Source: an uncultured Eggerthellaceae bacterium | GTDB lineage: Bacteria > Actinomycetota > Coriobacteriia > Coriobacteriales > Eggerthellaceae | Length of the DNA stretch: 5,856 nt | Direction of reading: 5' to 3' | Assembly: GCA_949450265.1 (NCBI GenBank) | Contig: CASTMW010000090.1 | Coordinates: 1 to 5,856, forward strand | Shown: positions 1-4,275 of the stretch, one piece after another | How positions within the stretch are numbered: the first letter of the stretch is position 1 | How the letters are laid out: each line of letters begins with the position of its first letter | Notes under the pieces: generated by a model | Told to the model about the DNA's origin: nothing | What the model saw: the letters and a program-made list of their open reading frames with translations, nothing else | Database searches by the model: none | Position numbers and translations under genes: made by a program

Positions 1-243
1 CTTCCTATCCTGCGTATCGGTGTGGGAGAGGGCATCGACGACCTGCGCGATTTCGATGCGCATCATTTTGTCTCCGCGTTCATCGGCGATTACGAGACCT
101 CCGAGGCCATGGTGGAGGATTTCGCCGAAGCCGACGCCGCTGCGCGCGCTGCGGCACCCCAGAAGATGACCTGGGCCGAGTTCGTCGAGATGGACGATGC
201 GGGCGAGGTCCCTGCGAAGAAGCATTTTTGGGAGAAGTGGTAG
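1..243 (+). CDS. ftsY: Signal recognition particle receptor FtsY, C-terminal fragment (5' end outside window)
   Basis: The reading frame is open from the first base, so only the last 80 residues of the protein are visible. FtsY is the membrane-associated SRP receptor GTPase. It docks the SRP-ribosome complex through a GTP-dependent heterodimer with Ffh. The visible part starts at the end of the NG GTPase domain: the stretch reading PILRIGVGEGIDDLRDFDAH matches the closing motif of FtsY (IGVGE.IDDLRPFD...F...L in the family). Family members usually end within a few residues of this point. Here about 50 more residues follow, first acidic and Ala-rich, then a Trp/Lys-containing end (HFWEKW). The stop lies 3 bases before ffh, so the two partner GTPases are probably co-translated. 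A GTG at 22 would be an internal codon, not a start. Identification rests on the one motif plus the neighbour. Confidence 0.85.
   Translation, partial: LPILRIGVGEGIDDLRDFDAHHFVSAFIGDYETSEAMVEDFAEADAAARAAAPQKMTWAEFVEMDDAGEVPAKKHFWEKW
231..237 (+). promoter_or_regulatory. Ribosome binding site of ffh inside the ftsY 3' end
   Basis: GGAGAAG lies 9 bases before the ATG at 247, within the last codons of ftsY. It supports the chosen ffh start and suggests translational coupling of the two SRP GTPases. Confidence 0.7.
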
Positions 244-246
244 ACC

Positions 247-1668
247 ATGCTTGAGAATCTATCGTCACGCCTCCAAGGCATCTTTGGCGGCCTGCGCTCG
301 AAGGGGCGCCTGACCGAAGAGGACATCAATACCGCCATGCGTGAGATACGCATGGCGCTGCTCGAAGCCGATGTCAATTTCAAGGTCGTGAAGGCGTTCA
401 TCGCTCGCACGAAGGAACGGTGCTTGGAAAGCGACGTGCTGGATTCGCTGACGCCAGCGCAGAACGTTACAAAGATCGTGCTGGACGAGCTGACCGAGCT
501 TTTGGGTCGCAGCGACTCGAAGCTGGTGCTCGGCAGCCGCATCCCCAACGTCATCATGCTGGTGGGCTTGCAAGGTTCGGGCAAGACCACCGCCGCTGCC
601 AAGCTGGCGTATCGCTTGCTGCAGGAAGGCCACGCCCCGCTGCTGGTGGCGTGCGACGTGTATCGTCCGGCTGCGGCCGATCAGCTGCAAACGCTCGGCG
701 GCGAGATCGGCGTGCGCGTGTTCCGCGAGGATGGTGTCGACCCTGTGGCTATCGCGCGCGACGGCATACAAGATGCCATCGACAATCTGCGCGATGTGGT
801 CATCATCGACACGGCGGGCCGTCTGCACGTGGACGAGGACATGATGGCCGAAGCGGCTGCCATCAAGGAGGCGGTCGTGCCCGATCAGATCCTCATGGTG
901 GTGGACGCCATGACCGGTCAGGATGTGGTGGGCGTGGTGGAGGCCTTCGCCGATCGCGTGGATTTCGACGGCGTCATCATGTCGAAGATGGACGGCGATG
1001 CGCGTGGCGGCGGCGCGCTGTCGGTGCGCGAGGTGACCGGCAAGCCCATCAAGTTTATCAGCGCGGGCGAGAAGCCCGATTCGCTGGAGCCGTTCCATCC
1101 CGATCGCATGGCTAAACGCATCCTCGGTATGGGAGACATGGTCAGCCTCATCGAGAGCGCCATGCGCGTGCAGCAGGAAGAAGAGGAGGCCGAAGCGGCC
1201 GAAGCGCTGGCGCGTGGCACCATCACGCTGAACGATTTCATCACCATGAACCGCCAGATCCGCAAGATGGGCGGCATTGGCAAGCTGATCAGCGCGCTTC
1301 CCGGCGGCGACAAGATGCTCGGACAAGGGCAGATCGACGAGGGGGCGCTCGATCACATGGAGGTCATCATCAACTCCATGACCAAGGACGAGCGCATCCA
1401 TCCCGAAGTGCTGAATGCAGGGCGCCGGGCGCGCATTGCGGCGGGCGCGGGCGTCACAGTGACCGATGTGAATACGCTGATGCGCCAGTACAACGAAACG
1501 CGCAAGATGGTGAAGAAGATGACCGCGAACCTGAACCAGGCCCCGAAGCGCGGCAAGAAGGGGAAGAAGGGCAAGAAGGCAGGTCGCAAGCGCGGGTTCG
1601 GCATTCCGGGCATGGAAGGGCTTTCCATGTCGGATCTGCGCAACCTATCGAACCTGATGGGGGACTAG
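247..1668 (+). CDS. ffh: Signal recognition particle protein Ffh (SRP54)
   Basis: This 473-residue cytoplasmic GTPase binds 4.5S/SRP RNA and signal peptides emerging from the ribosome, then delivers the complex to FtsY. The helical N domain covers about residues 1-95. The G domain follows, with P-loop GLQGSGKTT (107-115), DVYRPAA (137-143), DTAGR (188-192), SKMDGDARGG (246-255; the family usually has TK.D) and the closing SAGEKPDSLEPFHPDRMAKR (272-291). The M domain runs from about 298, with RKMGGIGKLISALPG (339-353) and the RNA-binding signature RRARIAAGAGVTV..VN (393-409). The signature has GAG where GSG is usual. The tail holds a GKK repeat and basic residues, then a short hydrophobic/Met end. 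The ATG at 247 follows GGAG (231-234), which lies in the end of ftsY. Length and domain order are normal for the family. Confidence 0.97.
   Translation: MLENLSSRLQGIFGGLRSKGRLTEEDINTAMREIRMALLEADVNFKVVKAFIARTKERCLESDVLDSLTPAQNVTKIVLDELTELLGRSDSKLVLGSRIPNVIMLVGLQGSGKTTAAAKLAYRLLQEGHAPLLVACDVYRPAAADQLQTLGGEIGVRVFREDGVDPVAIARDGIQDAIDNLRDVVIIDTAGRLHVDEDMMAEAAAIKEAVVPDQILMVVDAMTGQDVVGVVEAFADRVDFDGVIMSKMDGDARGGGALSVREVTGKPIKFISAGEKPDSLEPFHPDRMAKRILGMGDMVSLIESAMRVQQEEEEAEAAEALARGTITLNDFITMNRQIRKMGGIGKLISALPGGDKMLGQGQIDEGALDHMEVIINSMTKDERIHPEVLNAGRRARIAAGAGVTVTDVNTLMRQYNETRKMVKKMTANLNQAPKRGKKGKKGKKAGRKRGFGIPGMEGLSMSDLRNLSNLMGD
1552..1578 (+). repeat. Three tandem 9-bp units encoding Gly-Lys-Lys in the ffh tail
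   Basis: Three consecutive 9-base units (GGCAAGAAG, GGGAAGAAG, GGCAAGAAG) differ by one base and encode GKK-GKK-GKK at Ffh residues 436-444. This forms a strongly basic linker between the RNA-binding part of the M domain and the C-terminal end. Basic tails are common in Actinobacterial Ffh. The near-identity of the units suggests growth by slippage, which is an inference. Confidence 0.75.
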
Positions 1669-1676
1669 CCGCTCTC

Positions 1677-1700
1677 GAGCCGCACGCCCTGTTGCGGCTT
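1677..1700 (+). other. GC-rich stem-loop just after ffh
   Basis: AGCCGCA (1678-1684) pairs perfectly with TGCGGCT (1693-1699) around an 8-base loop, and a G-T wobble extends the stem. It begins 8 bases after the ffh stop. No T-run follows, so it is not a classical intrinsic terminator. It could act as an mRNA 3'-end stabiliser or a pause/processing structure. Confidence 0.5.
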
Positions 1701-1727
1701 GCAAGTCGGGCGCGGCAGGGATAACAT
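1699..1727 (+). promoter_or_regulatory. Possible sigma-70-type promoter for rpsP
   Basis: TTGCAA (1699-1704) and TAACAT (1722-1727) are separated by 17 bases. Each matches 4 of 6 positions of the TTGACA/TATAAT consensus, including TTG in the first and the outer TA..AT positions of the second. It sits in the only gap of about 100 bases in the window and would start transcription near 1734, about 35 bases before rpsP. GC-rich DNA gives such partial matches by chance, so this is tentative. Confidence 0.35.
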
Positions 1728-1747
1728 GTTCAACTGCTGATTTTTTT
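1715..1747 (+). terminator. Weak hairpin plus T7 tract before rpsP (possible leaky terminator)
   Basis: GCAG (1715-1718) can pair with CTGC (1734-1737), enclosing the self-complementary AACATGTT (1723-1730). TGA and seven T residues (1741-1747) follow. The stem is short and AT-poor pairing is limited, so termination would be inefficient at best. The same T tract may simply be an unstructured, AT-rich leader that exposes the rpsP ribosome binding site (AGAAAGG, 1755-1761). Both readings are speculative. Confidence 0.2.
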
Positions 1748-1769
1748 GAGGACAAGAAAGGTACCATCC

Positions 1770-2012
1770 ATGGTTAAGATCCGCCTTGCGCGTCATGGCG
1801 CGAAGAAACGCCCTTACTACCGCATCGTCATCGCTGATGGGCGCTGCCCGCGTGACGGCAAGTTCATTGACGAGGTCGGTCGTTACAATCCGTGCAGCGA
1901 TCCGAAGCTGATCAAGTTCGACTTCGAGAAGGTCGACGAGTGGCTGGCGAAGGGCGCGCGTCCCACCGACACTGTCGAGCGTCTTCTCAAGCAGGCGCGT
2001 CAGGAAGCCTAA
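1770..2012 (+). CDS. rpsP: 30S ribosomal protein S16
   Basis: This 80-residue protein is a component of the small ribosomal subunit that binds 16S rRNA and helps assemble the 30S body. The sequence shows the S16 pattern throughout: MVKIRLARHGAKKRPYYRIV at the N-terminus, then ADGRCPRDGKFIDEVGRYNP, and PTDTVERLLKQA near the end. Length is normal for a bacterial S16. The ATG at 1770 is chosen because S16 begins with MVKIRL and AGAAAGG lies 8 bases upstream. An in-frame TTG at 1746 would add eight residues that are not part of the family. khpA starts 3 bases after its stop. The S16-KH-RimM-TrmD order is a classic conserved operon in Gram-positive bacteria, so this gene probably leads a new transcription unit. 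Confidence 0.97.
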   Translation: MVKIRLARHGAKKRPYYRIVIADGRCPRDGKFIDEVGRYNPCSDPKLIKFDFEKVDEWLAKGARPTDTVERLLKQARQEA

Positions 2013-2015
2013 GCG

Positions 2016-2273
2016 ATGCCTGAGATCGAACGGAATCTCGAAGGCCTGGTGGAGACCATCGTGTCTCCCATCGTGGAGCATCCCGACGAGGTGGAGGTGA
2101 TCTCTTCGGTGGCCGATGACGGCAACATCCTGATAGAGGTGCGCGTCAATCCCGACGATGCTGGCAAGGTGATCGGTCGGCAAGGGCGCATCATCAAGGC
2201 GCTGCGCACGCTGACGCGGGCTGCGGCATCGAGGTGCGACCGCACGGTGGATGTGGAGTTGATCGACGAGTGA
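2016..2273 (+). CDS. khpA: KH-domain RNA-binding protein KhpA (YlqC family)
   Basis: This 85-residue, single-domain type II KH protein carries the RNA-binding GXXG loop as VIGRQGRII (residues 53-60, G54 and G57). KhpA proteins bind RNA, often together with KhpB/Jag. In Firmicutes they affect cell-wall growth, division and sRNA activity. The location between rpsP and rimM is the hallmark position of this family. The N-terminal part (LEGLVETIVSPIVEHPDEVEV) matches the usual LV..IA..LVD.P..V.V pattern. The ATG at 2016 lies 8 bases after GGAAG (2003-2007) in the end of rpsP. The last codons overlap the GTG start of rimM. The family call is firm; its targets in this organism are unknown. Confidence 0.93.
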   Translation: MPEIERNLEGLVETIVSPIVEHPDEVEVISSVADDGNILIEVRVNPDDAGKVIGRQGRIIKALRTLTRAAASRCDRTVDVELIDE

Positions 2274-2803
2274 GCCCGTGGCTGGATATCGCCACGCTCG
2301 AAAAGATGAAACACGCAGATGGCAGGTTCGTGGCTGTAGCGGCTACGGGCTTGCCATTTCTCTTGAAGGCGGGTATGGCGGTCCATCTAGTGCCGCCCCA
2401 GCTTGATGTGCCGCGCGCGCTGACGGTGGCCTCCGTCGAAGGCGCGCGTGGCGCCTCTGCCGTGATCGGCTTCGCCGAGTCCCTTAAGAGCGATCAGGCC
2501 CAGGCGCTCGTAGGTTGCCATTGCGTGGTTGCGCGTGCAGCGGTCGCGGATGCCCTTGGGGACGATCGGGTGGCGCAAAGCGCGCTCCATGACGGCTTCC
2601 GCGGGTGGACCATCTGCGACGAGCGTAGCGGTCGCATCGGGCAGGTGGTCGATCTGGTGGAGCATCCTACCCAACTCACGCTGACGGTGGATACGACGTC
2701 CGGCCACAAGTTGGTGCCGCTCGTGGATGATCTGATCGTTGCGGTGGACGAGGACGCGCGCACCATCGTTATGAGCCTTCCTGCGGGGCTGTTGGAGGTG
2801 TAG
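2270..2803 (+). CDS. rimM: Ribosome maturation factor RimM (divergent N-terminal domain)
   Basis: RimM binds S19 and the 30S head and is needed for 16S rRNA processing and late small-subunit assembly. The 177-residue product has the family's two-part layout: a beta-barrel N-terminal domain (about 5-90) and a C-terminal PRC barrel (about 108-177). The PRC barrel carries GWTICDERSGRIGQVVDLVE and the typical ending LVPLVDDLIVAVDEDARTIV followed by MSLPAGLLEV. The usual N-terminal K.HG..GEV motif appears only as KMKHADGRFVAV, so this half is identified mainly by position and general pattern. The GTG at 2270 overlaps the khpA stop by four bases (GTGA) and follows GGAG at 2255-2258. A GTG at 2234 would lie deeper in khpA, and an ATG at 2306 would cut into the first strand. 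trmD follows 3 bases after the stop. Confidence 0.88.
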   Translation: MSPWLDIATLEKMKHADGRFVAVAATGLPFLLKAGMAVHLVPPQLDVPRALTVASVEGARGASAVIGFAESLKSDQAQALVGCHCVVARAAVADALGDDRVAQSALHDGFRGWTICDERSGRIGQVVDLVEHPTQLTLTVDTTSGHKLVPLVDDLIVAVDEDARTIVMSLPAGLLEV

Positions 2804-2806
2804 CGC

Positions 2807-3622
2807 ATGCTGGTGCAGACGCTCTCGACGTTCCCGGGCATGTTCGCCTCGGTCATGGGCGAATCCATGATGAAGCGCGCGCAAGAGAAGGGCATCATCA
2901 GCTACCAGGCGTTCGATCTGCGCGATTGGACCTACGATCGCCATCGCACCACGGACGATTACCCGTATGGCGGCGGCGATGGCCTGCTGATGAAATGCGA
3001 GCCTATCTTCGAAGCGGTGGAAGACATCCTGGCAGCTCATCCGGCCGAAGCGGCCGGTGCTGATCAGCGGATCGTCTTCATGAGTCCCTGCGGGCGCCGT
3101 TTCGATGATGCGTATGCTTGCGAGCTCGCGCAGGCCGACCGCATCCTCTTCGTGTGCGGCCACTACGAAGGTATCGACGAGCGCGCCTATTCGCTGGCCA
3201 CCGACATGGTGTCGCTGGGGGACTACGTGCTCACCAGTGGCGAGCTTGCGGCCATGGTGGTCATCGATGCGGTGGCGCGCAAGCTGCCCGGCGTTCTGGG
3301 GGCGGCCGGGGGTGCCGATGACGAATCGTATGCCCATGGGCTGCTGGAATACCCCCAGTACACGCGCCCGGCCGTCTTTCGCGATATGGCCGTGCCCGAT
3401 GTGCTGCTCTCGGGGCATCATGCGAACATCGAAGCGTGGCGGCGGCATCAGAGCCTTGCGCGCACGTTCGCGCTGCGTCCCGATCTGATCGAGCAGGCGG
3501 CCTGTGACGGCACGCTCACGGTCGATGACCTTCATTATCTGGATTCTTTGGAAGCTGCGCACGCCAAGGCACCGAAGAGCGCTATCATGGTCCCTCATGC
3601 GAAAGGACCAGGAGGGTTATGA
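2807..3622 (+). CDS. trmD: tRNA (guanine-37-N1)-methyltransferase TrmD
   Basis: TrmD transfers methyl from S-adenosylmethionine to N1 of G37, next to the anticodon, in tRNAs reading CNN-type codons. This prevents +1 frameshifting. It is a SPOUT-class enzyme with a trefoil-knot SAM site, active as a dimer. Visible motifs: TTDDYPYGGGDGLLMK (48-63), FMSPCGRRFD (91-100), CGHYEGIDER (117-126), SLGDYVLTSGELAAM (136-150), PGVLG (161-165), GLLEYPQYTRP (178-188) and VLLSGHHANIEAWRR (199-213). At 271 residues it is longer than the usual 240-255, mainly from a C-terminal tail. In the linker before GLLEYPQYTRP the residues are DDES. The catalytic Asp of characterised enzymes appears to align with E173, with D172 beside it. 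GGAGG (2794-2798) sits 8 bases before the ATG. The stop overlaps the lepB start as ATGA. Confidence 0.96.
   Translation: MLVQTLSTFPGMFASVMGESMMKRAQEKGIISYQAFDLRDWTYDRHRTTDDYPYGGGDGLLMKCEPIFEAVEDILAAHPAEAAGADQRIVFMSPCGRRFDDAYACELAQADRILFVCGHYEGIDERAYSLATDMVSLGDYVLTSGELAAMVVIDAVARKLPGVLGAAGGADDESYAHGLLEYPQYTRPAVFRDMAVPDVLLSGHHANIEAWRRHQSLARTFALRPDLIEQAACDGTLTVDDLHYLDSLEAAHAKAPKSAIMVPHAKGPGGL
3041..3057 (+). repeat. Perfect GC inverted repeat inside trmD
   Basis: CCGGCCG (3041-3047) and CGGCCGG (3051-3057) form a 7-bp all-GC stem with an AAG triloop. It encodes PAEAAG in a variable linker of TrmD (residues 79-84). It is probably a by-product of Ala/Glu codons in GC-rich DNA, but would be a strong mRNA structure. 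Confidence 0.5.
3602..3616 (+). promoter_or_regulatory. Ribosome binding region of lepB with crowded spacing
   Basis: A consensus AGGAGG (3610-3615) lies only 3 bases before the lepB ATG at 3619, closer than normally efficient. A second, weaker AAAGGA (3602-3607) lies 11 bases before it. Both sit in the last codons of trmD, so lepB translation is probably coupled to trmD through the ATGA overlap. The next in-frame ATG (3634) would be 18 bases from AGGAGG, too far. Confidence 0.55.
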
Positions 3623-4230
3623 CCACGGATATCATGGACGAAAGAGGACCAGCGAACAGGTATGCGGGCCAGCATGCTGAACCGAAGCGGTCGCGCACCG
3701 GGCGCACGCTGCTGTCGATCATCGGCATGGTGGTGCTCGTCATTGCGCTGTCATGGGGACTGCGTACCTTCGTCTTCCAAGCATACGAGATACCGTCGGG
3801 GTCCATGGAAGAGACTATCATGACCGGCGACATGGTCTTCTCCGAGAAGCTGAGCTATTACGCGGGCGCGCCAACGCAAGGTGATATCATCACGTTCGCC
3901 GATCCGGAGATCGCCGCGCGCACGCTGATAAAGCGGGTGATCGCCACGGAAGGGCAGACCGTCGACCTACGCGATGGCAATGTGTACGTGGACGGGGTGA
4001 AGCTCACCGAGCCCTACACCGACGGCAAGCCGTCCTATCCGCTGACCACCGCCTACGGCATGTCCATCACCTATCCCTACACCGTTCCGGCAGGAGAGGT
4101 GTGGGTGATGGGCGACAATCGCACCAATTCGCAGGATTCCCGGTACTTCGGGTCCATCCCGGTGGATTCAGTGACGGGCAGAGCCGTTCTGAAATATTGG
4201 CCTTTGAGCAGCTTTGGGCTGCTGGAATAA
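3619..4230 (+). CDS. lepB: Signal peptidase I
   Basis: This 203-residue membrane serine protease cleaves N-terminal signal peptides from exported proteins on the outer face of the cytoplasmic membrane. The layout is a basic cytosolic N-terminus (1-30, with PKRSRTGR), one hydrophobic membrane segment (about 31-55), then the catalytic domain. Family S26 motifs are present: IPSGSM (58-63) with nucleophile S62, RTLIKRVIA (101-109) with general base K105, and GDNRTNSQDSRYFG (165-178). Size and single membrane span fit a Gram-positive SipS-type enzyme rather than the larger two-span E. coli LepB. It overlaps trmD by four bases. In many Actinobacteria rplS lies between trmD and lepB; here there is no room for it. 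Its presence next to ffh/ftsY puts both targeting and cleavage of exported proteins in one neighbourhood. Confidence 0.95.
   Translation: MTTDIMDERGPANRYAGQHAEPKRSRTGRTLLSIIGMVVLVIALSWGLRTFVFQAYEIPSGSMEETIMTGDMVFSEKLSYYAGAPTQGDIITFADPEIAARTLIKRVIATEGQTVDLRDGNVYVDGVKLTEPYTDGKPSYPLTTAYGMSITYPYTVPAGEVWVMGDNRTNSQDSRYFGSIPVDSVTGRAVLKYWPLSSFGLLE
4207..4223 (+). other. Stem-loop at the lepB 3' end
   Basis: AGCAGC (4207-4212) pairs perfectly with GCTGCT (4218-4223) around the loop TTTGG, in the last codons of lepB. Together with the hairpin after the stop it makes a tandem pair of stem-loops at the lepB-glyQ junction. It may be coincidental because it is coding sequence. Confidence 0.35.
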
Positions 4231-4234
4231 GCGC

Positions 4235-4259
4235 GGCCACGGCGCACGATGTGGCCTTT
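4235..4259 (+). terminator. Possible weak terminator/attenuator hairpin between lepB and glyQ
   Basis: GGCCAC (4235-4240) pairs with GTGGCC (4251-4256), with a further G-T wobble inside, around an 8-10 base loop. TTTC (4257-4260) follows directly. The shape resembles an intrinsic terminator, but the T-run is only three long, so partial read-through is likely. The 45-base gap is too short for a T-box leader, which often controls glycyl-tRNA synthetase genes in Firmicutes. Confidence 0.35.
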
Positions 4260-4275
4260 CTGAGGAGATGTGTCT

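Noticed and set aside
22..243. A separate small gene starting at GTG 22
   Set aside because: The frame stays open to the window edge and the residues before 22 (LPILRIG) continue the FtsY motif, so this is the end of a longer gene.
420..1115. Second + strand frame (231 codons) within ffh
   Set aside because: Out-of-frame reading of ffh with Arg/Gly-rich low-complexity composition.
265..1401. Long antisense open frame (378 codons) opposite ffh
   Set aside because: It mirrors a clearly real, conserved gene in GC-rich DNA, is His/Asp/Leu/Ala-rich as expected for reverse-complemented codons, and shows no recognisable motif.
1677..1700. Hairpin after ffh as an intrinsic terminator
   Set aside because: The stem is good but no T-run follows it, so it is listed only as a stem-loop.
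1746..1769. Upstream TTG start for rpsP
   Set aside because: S16 proteins begin MVKIRL at the ATG at 1770, which has its own ribosome binding site; the added residues would overlap that site.
2387..3598. Long antisense open frame (403 codons) opposite rimM and trmD
   Set aside because: It lies opposite two conserved genes and has an Arg/His-rich composition typical of shadow frames. No domain pattern was seen. Length alone is not evidence in GC-rich sequence.
4270..4275. GTG start two codons upstream of the glyQ ATG
   Set aside because: Only 2 bases from GAGGAG, against 8 for the ATG at 4276.
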